Of a stretch of 64,000 nucleotides of DNA, positions 43,078 through 50,673 are shown piece after piece. A model generated the notes under the pieces. It was not told where the DNA came from and did no database searches. It saw nothing but the letters and a program-made list of their open reading frames with translations. Origin of the DNA: Acidobacteriota bacterium (GTDB taxonomy: Bacteria; Acidobacteriota; Terriglobia; Bryobacterales; Bryobacteraceae); NCBI GenBank assembly GCA_016185425.1, contig JACPNQ010000036.1:46558-110557 (forward strand), read 5' to 3'. Every line of letters begins with the position of its first letter. Positions within the stretch are counted from its first letter, which is position 1. The position numbers and the translations under genes were made by a program.

Positions 43078-43112
43078 AAGGCCCGAAGTGGTGTTTCCGC
43101 TTCGGGCCTTTT
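43078..43112 (+). terminator. intrinsic terminator after the tolC-like gene
   Basis: AAGGCCCGAAG (43078-43088) pairs perfectly with CTTCGGGCCTT (43100-43110) around an 11-nt loop and runs into TTTT. An 11-bp GC-rich stem with a T-tract, 17 bp after the stop codon, is a standard intrinsic terminator. Confidence 0.9.
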
Positions 43113-43160
43113 CAGTTGTTCCGCCTTGGAAAGAATTCCCAGAGTGAAACGACTTCCTAG

Positions 43161-43222
43161 TACCAAAGTGGTAATTCTTCCCCATAATGGGGTGGATTGC
43201 CGGTGTTTTTACCCCAGATGGG
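43161..43222. promoter_or_regulatory. candidate activator sites upstream of the sigma-54 promoter
   Basis: Three dyads lie 14-75 bp upstream of the -24 element: TACCA-AAG-TGGTA (43161-43173), CCCCAT-A-ATGGGG (43180-43192) and the related CCCCAGATGGG (43212-43222). Sigma-54 promoters need an enhancer-binding protein, and such dyads are natural candidates for its sites. The bound protein is unknown. Confidence 0.45.
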
Positions 43223-43235
43223 CGCGTATCTGGTT

Positions 43236-43251
43236 TGGCACGCCGCTTGCA
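43236..43251 (+). promoter_or_regulatory. sigma-54 (-24/-12) promoter
   Basis: TGGCAC-N5-TTGCA with the invariant GG (43237-43238) and GC (43249-43250) exactly 10 bp apart, matching the RpoN consensus. It lies in non-coding DNA. The predicted transcription start is near 43262, running rightwards. It is one of the clearest promoter sequences in the window. Confidence 0.8.
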
Positions 43252-43261
43252 GTAAATAGGG

Positions 43262-43514
43262 CGTGACGAAACCGGGACGGGCTCAAGAAACAAAGGTTGC
43301 TCCTCCAGTAACAACCCTCAGCAGCACACTTCCATCCCCAACTCCCCACATATCCCCCTCCAACTACCCCCTCCCAACCGAAATCTTGAGCCTCAAACCT
43401 GGAATTGTCAGCGGATTCAGTCCTTTGATCCGGTTCTGTTAGTTTTGTTCTCGTTTCGTTCCCTCTCTAAGTAGTAAACTCCCCGGGCCGGTTCACACCG
43501 GCCCGCTTCTTTTT
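43262..43514 (+). ncRNA. candidate sigma-54-dependent small RNA, C/U-rich
   Basis: From the predicted start (about 43262) to the T-run of the next terminator, about 250 nt. The first half has long C/U-rich, G-poor stretches with repeated anti-Shine-Dalgarno-like motifs: CTCCTCC (43300-43306), CCCCCTCC (43354-43361) and CCCCCTCCC (43367-43375). Such motifs are known in trans-acting sRNAs that mask ribosome-binding sites. A weak alternative is a leaderless GTG reading frame at 43263-43442 (59 residues, Pro/Ser/Thr-rich, no known domain). Discrete promoter and terminator support a separate transcript; the function is inference. Confidence 0.5.
43485..43514 (+). terminator. intrinsic terminator of the candidate small RNA
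   Basis: GGGCCGGT (43485-43492) pairs perfectly with ACCGGCCC (43497-43504) around the tetraloop TCAC, followed by GCTTCTTTTT. It lies between the sigma-54 promoter and the 53-codon gene and does not follow any long ORF. Confidence 0.85.
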
Positions 43515-43530
43515 GGTACACACTTTTGAA

Positions 43531-43570
43531 GCGACAGAATTTCGTCATTTGACCCCCGCAGGCGACAGAA
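43531..43570. repeat. direct repeat ahead of the 53-codon gene
   Basis: GCGACAGAA occurs at 43531-43539 and 43562-43570, starts 31 bp apart (about three helical turns). Each copy sits in a partial dyad (GACAGAATTTCGTC; CAGA-AA-TCTG). The spacing and position 75-115 bp before the ATG suggest paired regulator sites. Confidence 0.4.
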
Positions 43571-43643
43571 ATCTGCCACCTGAAATTTTCCTTCAAGTAC
43601 GGCGGATTTTTGTCGAAATAATAAGGAAAGAGAGGAATTGAGT

Positions 43644-43805
43644 ATGCCTAGTACTACCGACCATCATGATACCGGTTACGCCTTCCAGGTGGACCTGCTC
43701 AACTTGAGCCTGATCCTTACCCAAACAGAAAAACAGGCCGAGCCCGACACCCGGCTGCAGGAAGCGGCACTGGCGCAGATCCGGATGCTCGCCAGCCAGC
43801 ACTAA
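43644..43805 (+). CDS. small protein of unknown function (53 aa)
   Basis: ATG at 43644 with a GAGAGG ribosome-binding site 8 nt ahead, 53 codons, stop TAA at 43803-43805. The product (MPSTTDHHDTGYAFQVDLL, then a Leu/Gln/Glu-rich helical part ending RMLASQH) has no membrane segment and no domain I recognise. The good ribosome-binding site, A/T-rich leader and amphipathic composition make it more likely real than chance. It converges with the DUF1501 gene, overlapping by 4 bp. Confidence 0.5.
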   Translation: MPSTTDHHDTGYAFQVDLLNLSLILTQTEKQAEPDTRLQEAALAQIRMLASQH

Positions 43806-45196
43806 ACCAGCAACTTTTTCGCCACCGTCCCATGCACGTCAGTCAGCCGGAAGTACCGCCCGGCGAATCGGTAGGTAAGCCGCGTGTGGTCCACGCCCAT
43901 GAGGTGCAGAATCGTCGCCTGTAAGTCGTGCACATGCAGCGGGTCCGCGGTGATGTTATAGCAGTAGTCGTCTGTCTCCCCCAGCACCATCCCTGGCTTC
44001 ACACCTCCCCCCGCCATCCACATCGTGAAGCATCTTGGATGGTGGTCCCGGCCATAATCGTCGTCCGTCAGCCGTCCCTGGCAATACACAGTCCGCCCGA
44101 ATTCCCCGCCCCACAGAACCAGGGTGTCGTCCAGCATCCCCCGCTGCGCCAAATCGTTCACCAGCGCCGCCGCCGGCTGGTCGGTTTCCTTACAGCGTTT
44201 CGGCAATCCGTTCTGGAGCCCCCCATGATGGTCCCAGTCGCGGTGGTAGAGCTGAATAAACCGCACGCCTCGTTCCGCTAACCGCCTCGCCATCAAGCAG
44301 TTATAGGCAAAGGTTCCTGCTTTCCGCGCATCCGGCCCGTAACTGTCCACAATGGCCGCCGGCTCCTTGGATAGATCCACCAGTTCCGGCACCGAAGCCT
44401 GCATCTGGAACGCCATCTCGTACTGCGCAATCCGCGTCGCAATCTCGGGGTCCCCCAGTTCCCGTGCCCGCGCCTGGTTTAGTTCCCCCAGCGTATCCAG
44501 GTACGCCCGGCGGTCCTCCCGCGAAAACCCCTCCGGATCCCGCAGGTACAACACCGGATCACCCACACTACGGAACTTCACGCCCTGGTACCGCGTCGGC
44601 AAAAAACCGCTCCCCCACAACCGGTCATACAGCGGCTGTCCGCCCGTTCCCTGCCCCGGGGAGATCATCACCACGAACCCGGGAAGATTCTTCGCCTCCG
44701 CCCCCAAACCATACACCGCCCATGACCCCATACTCGGCCGGCCTGCAATTTGCGACCCCGTTTGCAAAAACGTTACCGCCGGATCGTGATTGATCGCCTC
44801 CGTGAACACGCTCTTCACAATCGCGATCTTGTCTACGATCCCCGCCGTATGCGGCAGCAGTTCGCTCACCCAAGCCCCGCCCTGCCCGTGCCGGGCAAAC
44901 TTGAACCGCGACGGCACTACCGGAAAAGTCGATTGCGTCGCCGACATCCCCGTCAGCCGCTGTCCCATCCGCACTGACTCCGGCAGTTCCGTCTTATATT
45001 TATCCACCAGCCGGGGCTTATAGTCGAACAACTCCATCTGCGATGGCCCGCCCGACTGAAATAGGTAAATGACACGTTTTGCCTTCGGCGCAAAATGCGG
45101 CAGTGTCTCGGCGCCCAGCAACGACTGCAGTGCCGCCGCCCCAATTCCCGCCCGCCCAAAGAAGTGCCGCCGCGTCATGGACAGATTCATATTCAC
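43802..45196 (-). CDS. DUF1501-family exported protein (sulfatase-like fold)
   Basis: 464 aa. A twin-arginine signal (MTRRHFFGRAGIGAAAL; R9, R10) is followed by the DUF1501 body: KRVIYLFQSGGPSQMELFDYKP at the start, RGVRFIQLYHRDWDHHGG, WGGEFGRTVYCQG and GRDHHPRCFTMWMAGGGVK. The His/Asp-rich motifs point to metal binding as in alkaline-phosphatase/sulfatase relatives. Function is unproven; it is nearly always paired with a PSD1/DUF1553 gene, as here (4-nt overlap, ATGA), so the two products probably act together in the periplasm. Confidence 0.88.
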   Translation of the reverse strand: MNMNLSMTRRHFFGRAGIGAAALQSLLGAETLPHFAPKAKRVIYLFQSGGPSQMELFDYKPRLVDKYKTELPESVRMGQRLTGMSATQSTFPVVPSRFKFARHGQGGAWVSELLPHTAGIVDKIAIVKSVFTEAINHDPAVTFLQTGSQIAGRPSMGSWAVYGLGAEAKNLPGFVVMISPGQGTGGQPLYDRLWGSGFLPTRYQGVKFRSVGDPVLYLRDPEGFSREDRRAYLDTLGELNQARARELGDPEIATRIAQYEMAFQMQASVPELVDLSKEPAAIVDSYGPDARKAGTFAYNCLMARRLAERGVRFIQLYHRDWDHHGGLQNGLPKRCKETDQPAAALVNDLAQRGMLDDTLVLWGGEFGRTVYCQGRLTDDDYGRDHHPRCFTMWMAGGGVKPGMVLGETDDYCYNITADPLHVHDLQATILHLMGVDHTRLTYRFAGRYFRLTDVHGTVAKKLLV

Positions 45197-48117
45197 TCCT
45201 TCGTCACCGCCTCGTCCAGGTTCAATATGAGACTCGCCACCGTTGCCATCGCAGCAAGTTCCGCTGTATTCAGGGTTAAGTCCCGCCCCGATTCGCCCGT
45301 CTTCAAATACGCCTCTGCCGCCGCCCCATCCCCGCGGTACCGCCCCAAGAACCGCTCATAAGCCCGCAGCGCAGCCGCGGCCTCCTGCTGATTCGGCTGT
45401 CGACCCAGCACCAGCTTCCACCCATACGCAATCCGTGAGGCGGGATCGCCGCTCCCCTCCCGCATCATCCGCTCGCCCATCCTCCGCGCGGCTTCCAGGA
45501 ACGCCACATCGTTCATCAGATTCAGCGCCTGCAGCGGTGTATTCGTCCGCGTCTCCCGCACCGTGCAACCCTCGCGCGTTGCCGCGTCGAAGTTCAGCAA
45601 CATCGGCGGTCCTACCGTTCGCTTCCAGTACGTGTACATACTCCGCCTGTACAGTCCCTCGCCCTTGTCTTCCTTGTATCCGCCCCCACCCAGCTCCTGC
45701 CATAGCCCGGGCGGCTGATACGGCTTCACCGGCGGTCCGCCTACTTTCTTCACCAGCAGTCCCGATGCCGCCAGCGCCTGGTCCCGCACAAAAGGCGCCG
45801 CCAGTCTGACCCTGGGCCCTCGCGCCAGCAAGCGGTTCTCCGGGTCACGCTGCCACATCTCCGGTGATGCCGTTGAACTCTGGCGGTACGTCTCGCTCAT
45901 CACAATCAACTTCTCCATCGCGCGCAAGTCCCACCCGCGCTCCATGAATTCCACCGCCAGCCAATCCAAGAGCTCCATATGTACAGGCCACTCACCCTGC
46001 GACCCGAAATCCTCGACGGTCTTCACCAACCCCTGCCCGAAGAACATCTGCCACAACCGGTTCACCTGTACCCGCGCCGTCAACGGATTCTCCTTATCAA
46101 CGAGCCAGTACGCCAGCCCCAGCCGGTTCCGCGGCCACTCCGGCTTCATCGGCTGCAGCATCCCCGGTGTCGCGGCTTCCACGGGTTCCCCTTGCGCATC
46201 GTATGCGCCGCGCTTCAGGATGTACGCCTGCCGCTTCGGCCCCTCCTCCATCACCATCACGGTCGGAATGGAAGCGTAGTATTTATCCCTCTCCGCTTGG
46301 GCCGTGTCCAACACACTCAGCACCGCCCGCTCATCCGCCGAAATCCCTGTCTCAACAAATGCTAAATGCAGCTTCGCTTGCTGCGCCGCCGTTCGGTTGG
46401 CTGCCGGTACTCGAGCCAACTCTTCCAGCGTCTCCACGACCCCGGTCGACAGCGATTCCTCTTCCGTCAACGACCGGTCGAACACCTTCACACGCTGAAT
46501 CTCTCCCTGGAAACGCAGCCCGCCACCGCCGCCAATACGGAACGGAACCTTTGGTCCAAACGGATACGTCAGCTCATCGAACGTCGTCTTGATCGCCGCC
46601 GGCTTGCCGTCAATCCAAATGTGAACGCCTTTCCCCTTCCGCTTCCCGTCATAAGTAAACGCCACGTGCTGCCAGTCACCCAACTTCACCCGGTCAACAG
46701 TTTCCAACCGCAAACTGATATCCGTATACCGGCGCGTCGCTACAAAGTGTATGTTCCCGTTCTTCAGGTACAGCCCATACCCCTCGCCTTCCCAATAATC
46801 CTCGTTGCGCGAAAGGATTGCCCCGTCTCCGCTCTCCGGCTTGATCCATACCGAAAAACTGTACGGCGACATGTAATCGAATTTCGCCTTGTCCCCGGCG
46901 TCCACCGCGCTTTTCCCATCAAACCGCAGCGTATCCACATTCGAATACACCAGCCCACGCCCCACCGCCCAATCCCCGCGAATCATTTTCTCCCACTTTT
47001 TCTGCTCGCGCGCCAACCGCGGTTGCAATCCTGCCCAGTCCGCCTCCGCCGCCTCTAACTTCCTATCCAACTCCGCCAGCCGCGTAGCCATCTCCGCCGT
47101 CGGCGCCTTGATCATCGGTTCGTCATTGCCGAAGTTATAAACCAGCCCGCGCTCCGGCACGTTGTTGAAGAACGCAAACATCGAATAGAAATCGCGCTGC
47201 CGCAGCGGATCGTACTTATGGTCATGACACCGCGTGCACCCCATCGTGAGCCCCAGCCACACCGTGGATGTCGTCTCCACCCGGTCCGCCACATACTCCA
47301 CGCGGAACTCTTCCTCGACAATTCCACCTTCCGCGTTCGTCCGATGGTTCCGATGAAACCCCGTGGCAATCTTCTGCGGCAACGTCGCATTCGGCAGCAG
47401 ATCCCCCGCAATCTGCTCGATCGTAAACCGGTCAAAGGGCATGTTCGCCTTATACGCATCGATCACCCAGTCCCGCCAGCGCCACATATCGCGCACGCCA
47501 TCGCTTTGATACCCATTCGTATCCGCATACCGCGCCCCGTCGAGCCACCGCGCCGCCATCCGCTCCGCGTGCTCCGGCGACGCCAGTAAGCGGTCCACCA
47601 CTCGTTCATAATTCGGGTCCAGCGCAAACGCATCCACCTCAGCCGGTGAAGGCGGCAGCCCCGTCAAATCGAGATAGACCCTCCGCAGTAAGGTCTCCGG
47701 CCGCGCCGGGGCATTCCGTGCTGAAGTAACAAAGCCATCGATCGAAGAGTGTGAAACCGGTTTTTTGGGGGCAACAAACGACCAATGGGGCTGCCAGGGA
47801 GCCCCCTGGTCAATCCATCGTTTCAATACATCGATATCTTTCGCCGGCAGCGCCGCATGGCCGGCGTACTGCGGCGGCATCCGCAGCGCGAGATTCGTGG
47901 AGCTGATCCGTTCATAAACCTTACCGAGCCGCTTTTTCGCCTCCGTCTCGACATCCAACCGCAACCCTGCTTTCCGGTTCCCGGCATCCGGGCCATGACA
48001 AGCAAAGCACCGGTCGGAAAGAATCGGCCGCACATCGCGATTAAACTCCACGGGCTGCGCCAGCAAGAAGACCTGTGCCAGGCACACATTTAATCCAAAC
48101 TTGATCTTTTCCCTCAT
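45193..48117 (-). CDS. PSD1 / planctomycete-type cytochrome c domain protein with LamG domain
   Basis: 974 aa from the ATG at 48117, preferred over a TTG 36 nt upstream because of its signal peptide. Domains in order: PSCyt1 cytochrome domain with one heme motif CFACH (C37-H41); DUF1549 (RRVYLDLTGLPPSPAEVDAF; ARWLDGARYADTNGYQSD); an inserted LamG/concanavalin-like domain (YSFSVWIKPESGDGAIL; WQHVAFTYDGKRKGKGVHIWIDG); and C-terminal DUF1553 (NRLWQMFFGQGLVKTVEDFG; NTPLQALNLMNDVAFLEAARR). A co-exported partner of the DUF1501 protein; thought to take part in polysaccharide breakdown with electron transfer, which remains inference. Confidence 0.88.
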   Translation of the reverse strand: MREKIKFGLNVCLAQVFLLAQPVEFNRDVRPILSDRCFACHGPDAGNRKAGLRLDVETEAKKRLGKVYERISSTNLALRMPPQYAGHAALPAKDIDVLKRWIDQGAPWQPHWSFVAPKKPVSHSSIDGFVTSARNAPARPETLLRRVYLDLTGLPPSPAEVDAFALDPNYERVVDRLLASPEHAERMAARWLDGARYADTNGYQSDGVRDMWRWRDWVIDAYKANMPFDRFTIEQIAGDLLPNATLPQKIATGFHRNHRTNAEGGIVEEEFRVEYVADRVETTSTVWLGLTMGCTRCHDHKYDPLRQRDFYSMFAFFNNVPERGLVYNFGNDEPMIKAPTAEMATRLAELDRKLEAAEADWAGLQPRLAREQKKWEKMIRGDWAVGRGLVYSNVDTLRFDGKSAVDAGDKAKFDYMSPYSFSVWIKPESGDGAILSRNEDYWEGEGYGLYLKNGNIHFVATRRYTDISLRLETVDRVKLGDWQHVAFTYDGKRKGKGVHIWIDGKPAAIKTTFDELTYPFGPKVPFRIGGGGGLRFQGEIQRVKVFDRSLTEEESLSTGVVETLEELARVPAANRTAAQQAKLHLAFVETGISADERAVLSVLDTAQAERDKYYASIPTVMVMEEGPKRQAYILKRGAYDAQGEPVEAATPGMLQPMKPEWPRNRLGLAYWLVDKENPLTARVQVNRLWQMFFGQGLVKTVEDFGSQGEWPVHMELLDWLAVEFMERGWDLRAMEKLIVMSETYRQSSTASPEMWQRDPENRLLARGPRVRLAAPFVRDQALAASGLLVKKVGGPPVKPYQPPGLWQELGGGGYKEDKGEGLYRRSMYTYWKRTVGPPMLLNFDAATREGCTVRETRTNTPLQALNLMNDVAFLEAARRMGERMMREGSGDPASRIAYGWKLVLGRQPNQQEAAAALRAYERFLGRYRGDGAAAEAYLKTGESGRDLTLNTAELAAMATVASLILNLDEAVTKE

Positions 48118-48155
48118 CGACGAATCGCGCACCTGCCGGGCGCTAAGATACAAGT

Positions 48156-49262
48156 ATGATGCAACGCGTACTAGGTTTTCTATTGCTGTCCGCGTTGGCA
48201 GCCGCTCAGACGCAGCTCACCAACGATGATCTGGTGAAATTGGTAAAAGCCGGCATGAGCGAGGATTTCGTTCTTGGCCTCATCCAGCAGCAGCCAGCAA
48301 AGCTCTCCGCCGATGCGAGCCGCCTGATCGATCTGAAGAATAGCGGAGTCCACGACCGCATCATCACCGCCGTGGCACAGAAGGGCGTCGCGCAGGAACC
48401 GCTCAACACGGACAGCCTGCTCCGGCTCGGCAAGGCCGGCTTTTCAGACACCTTCATCCTCGATCTCGTGGATCGTCAGCCTGGCAGGTTCGCGACCGAT
48501 GCCGCGCGCCTGACGGAGTTGAAGGAAGCCGGCGTGTCAGAACGCGTCGTCGCAGCGCTCATCAGAAAGAGTCCTCCGCAGGAACCGCTCACGGTGGACG
48601 GTGTAACCCGCCTCACCAAGGCCGGTTTCTCCGAAGAATTCGTACTCGACCAAATCAAACAGCGCGGCAAGTTCAACGTCGACGCGATGCAACTGATCGA
48701 CTTAAAGAAAGCCGGCGTCAGCGAGCGCATCCTCGCCGTCATGGCCGGCAGATCCGGCGGCGGCGAAATCGCCAGGGGAACGGAGATCACCATCCGGATG
48801 ATCGACTCCATCGATTCCGAAAGGGCAAAAGAGGGCGATCAGTTCCATGCCAGCCTCGAAGATCCAATCACAGTTGGGGGCGAGGTAATCGTACCCAAGG
48901 GCGCCGACGCAGTCGTAAGGCTGGTGGCGGAGAAGGAATCCGGCAAATTCACAGGCAAGACGGAGCTCACGGTCGAGTTGGTCTCGCTGACGATAAAGGG
49001 CAAGCCTGTAGCGATGAACACAACGTCGGTGAGTCAGGCAAGCAAATCCCGCGGCTCGCGCACGGCCAAGCAGGCCGCGGCAGTGGGAGCGGTCGGAGCG
49101 ATCATCGGCGCCATCGCCGGCGGCGGCAAGGGCGCGGCAATTGGAGCAGGCGCTGGCGCCGCGGCCGGAGCGGGCGCTCAGATTTTTATGAAGGGGCAGC
49201 GCGTGCTTATCCCCACGGAGACGGAACTGACGTTCACAACACAGGCGGCTGTGCAGTACTGA
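48156..49262 (+). CDS. exported protein with three tandem repeats of about 58 aa and a glycine-zipper segment
   Basis: 368 aa. After the signal peptide (MMQRVLGFLLLSALAAAQ), three imperfect repeats cover residues about 20-195, each reading roughly L-x-x-D-x-(11)-KAG(M/F)S-(5)-(V/I)L-(4)-Q-(8)-DA-(3)-L-(3)-(K)xxGV-(3)-(I/V). Examples are VKAGMSEDFVLGLI, GKAGFSDTFILDLV and TKAGFSEEFVLDQI. A beta-rich domain (about 205-290) follows, then a glycine-zipper transmembrane-like stretch (GAVGAIIGAIAGGGKGAAIGAGAGAAAG, in two halves). It probably associates with the outer membrane. It is transcribed divergently from the PSD1 gene across 38 bp. Confidence 0.75.
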   Translation: MMQRVLGFLLLSALAAAQTQLTNDDLVKLVKAGMSEDFVLGLIQQQPAKLSADASRLIDLKNSGVHDRIITAVAQKGVAQEPLNTDSLLRLGKAGFSDTFILDLVDRQPGRFATDAARLTELKEAGVSERVVAALIRKSPPQEPLTVDGVTRLTKAGFSEEFVLDQIKQRGKFNVDAMQLIDLKKAGVSERILAVMAGRSGGGEIARGTEITIRMIDSIDSERAKEGDQFHASLEDPITVGGEVIVPKGADAVVRLVAEKESGKFTGKTELTVELVSLTIKGKPVAMNTTSVSQASKSRGSRTAKQAAAVGAVGAIIGAIAGGGKGAAIGAGAGAAAGAGAQIFMKGQRVLIPTETELTFTTQAAVQY

Positions 49263-49264
49263 GC

Positions 49265-49468
49265 ATGGGCTACGAAGCCAAAAAGACAGAACACAACGGC
49301 CCCAAGCGAGGCAAAGGCGCCTATTGGGGCCGCAAGCGGGAAGCGAAGAAACAGTCAAACAAGATTCGCCGCGAGAACGGGAAGAGCGAGATTGGCGACA
49401 CCCTCGCCGCGTCCAGCGGCAAAGAGCAGTCCACGGCTTCTGGCCCGCCGTCCGCGGAAAGTCGTTAG
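49265..49468 (+). CDS. small, very basic protein
   Basis: 67 aa, 2 bp after the previous stop, so probably co-translated. MGYEAKKTEHNGPKRGKGAY is followed by WGRKREAKKQSNKIRREN: about one residue in four is Lys or Arg, with a single WGRK motif, and the C-terminus is Ser/Ala-rich and disordered-looking. It resembles small conserved basic proteins annotated as hypothetical in several phyla. Nucleic-acid binding is possible from composition only. Confidence 0.6.
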   Translation: MGYEAKKTEHNGPKRGKGAYWGRKREAKKQSNKIRRENGKSEIGDTLAASSGKEQSTASGPPSAESR

Positions 49469-49500
49469 GAGCCGGGATGCCTTGCCAACGGAGAATCCGA

Positions 49501-50259
49501 ATGACGCCGAAAGCGCTGATTCTGCCGGCTGCCCTACTCTGCGTTATCGGCCCCGCCCCCGCCAAGATCATCTTCAAAGCCGGCTTCGAGACAGGCGATC
49601 TCAGCGAGTGGGGCAACACCGGTACTCGCGGCCAGAACGCAACTGCGCGAAATGTTCAGGTCGTCACCGATATTGTCCGCGAGGGTAAGTACGCCGGTAG
49701 GTTCACGATCCACGAAGACGACGTGTTCAACGCCCAGCAGTTGCGCGTACAGGCCGGGGGACCGAAGGTCACAGTCGAAGAGGGCTCCGACACCTACATG
49801 TCCTTCTACATGTACATGCCCGAGCCTCCCAAGGACCGTGACAACTTCTTCTATTGGGAGGGTACTCCGCCGCCGCGCTGGAACAACGTCATGACCTGGT
49901 GGGTCGAGCCGAAGGAAGGCGGCGGAACGCTCATCAAGTACGGGACGGGAAACCTCGGGCGCAACGGCACTCACTGGGAGGCCGATTTCACAATCGGCAA
50001 ATGGCATCAGTTGGCGATGCACATCCATTGGTCCGAGGATCCCGAAAAAGGGAACACGCGCCTCTGGTTCGACGGCATTCTGATCCTCGACAAAAGGCTG
50101 AAAACAAAGGGCCCAGAGAGCGTCTACTTCTGCCAGCCCGGAATCCATCGCAGTCCGCACCGTCCCTCAGTCGACACGATCTACTTCGACAGTTTCATCC
50201 TCGCCGATACCTTGGAAGAGGTTGTGACGGAACTCCGCAAACCGGCAACCCGCCGGTAA
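49501..50259 (+). CDS. secreted jelly-roll protein, heparin-lyase-I/polysaccharide-lyase-like
   Basis: 252 aa from the ATG at 49501 (GGAGA 7 nt ahead); an ATG at 49477 with AGGAG 5 nt ahead is an alternative that only lengthens the signal peptide. Signal MTPKALILPAALLCVIGPAPA, then a concanavalin-like beta-jelly-roll: FKAGFETGDLSEWGN, REGKYAGRFTIHEDD, TYMSFYMYMPEPPKD, WHQLAMHIHWSEDPEKGNTRLWFDG, DTIYFDSFILADT. The layout matches the heparin lyase I family (PF14099). Substrate is unknown, and no polysaccharide locus surrounds it. Confidence 0.72.
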   Translation: MTPKALILPAALLCVIGPAPAKIIFKAGFETGDLSEWGNTGTRGQNATARNVQVVTDIVREGKYAGRFTIHEDDVFNAQQLRVQAGGPKVTVEEGSDTYMSFYMYMPEPPKDRDNFFYWEGTPPPRWNNVMTWWVEPKEGGGTLIKYGTGNLGRNGTHWEADFTIGKWHQLAMHIHWSEDPEKGNTRLWFDGILILDKRLKTKGPESVYFCQPGIHRSPHRPSVDTIYFDSFILADTLEEVVTELRKPATRR

Positions 50260-50273
50260 ACGGCGTGGCTCTC

Positions 50274-50327
50274 TCCTATTGACACTCGATAGGAACGCTG
50301 CTACTCTCGTATCGACAGCCGATAGGA
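50274..50327 (+). promoter_or_regulatory. padR promoter embedded in two 21-bp operator copies
   Basis: TCCTATTGACACTCGATAGGA (50274-50294) and TCGTATCGACAGCCGATAGGA (50307-50327) are the same imperfect dyad, start-to-start 33 bp. A sigma-70 promoter lies across them: -35 TTGACA (50279-50284), 17-bp spacer, -10 TACTCT (50302-50307). The ATG of padR follows at 50334. This is an ideal arrangement for autorepression by PadR. Confidence 0.65.
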
Positions 50328-50333
50328 CTATCC

Positions 50334-50663
50334 ATGCTACGCAAGACCAGCCTCGTTCAAGGGACGCTCGACCTCCTCATTCTGAAGGCTCTTTCAACTG
50401 GGCCGCGACACGGTCTAGCGATCTCCCAACGCGTCAGTCAAATGACCGGCGGCGCTTTTCAGGTCGGTGCAGGGTCGTTGTTCCCGGCACTGCACCGTAT
50501 GGAGCAAGCCGGGTGGCTGGCTTCTTCCTGGGGCGAATCGGAAAACAATCGCCGCGCTAAATTCTACAAATTGACGAAAGCCGGAACCCGCCAGCTCAAC
50601 ACGGAAACCGAGCAGTGGGAGCGAATTTCGATCGCAATGGCAGGTGCCTTGAAAACTAGTTGA
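50334..50663 (+). CDS. PadR-family transcriptional regulator
   Basis: 109 aa winged-helix repressor. RKTSLVQGTLDLLILKALSTGPRHGLAI is the standard PadR opening and GSLFPALHRMEQAGWLASSWGESENNRRAKFYKLTKAG is the wing; the short C-terminal helix serves dimerisation. It belongs to the small PadR type that precedes ADOP permeases in Acidobacteria and probably controls the operon. Two 21-bp dyads over its own promoter are likely binding sites. The stop is 10 bp before the permease start. Confidence 0.92.
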   Translation: MLRKTSLVQGTLDLLILKALSTGPRHGLAISQRVSQMTGGAFQVGAGSLFPALHRMEQAGWLASSWGESENNRRAKFYKLTKAGTRQLNTETEQWERISIAMAGALKTS

Positions 50664-50673
50664 GAGGGGAACC

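Noticed and set aside
43802..48117. DUF1501/PSD1 pair as a gene import from Planctomycetes
   Set aside because: These pairs are common in Acidobacteria and the base composition matches the neighbours; no transfer signal.
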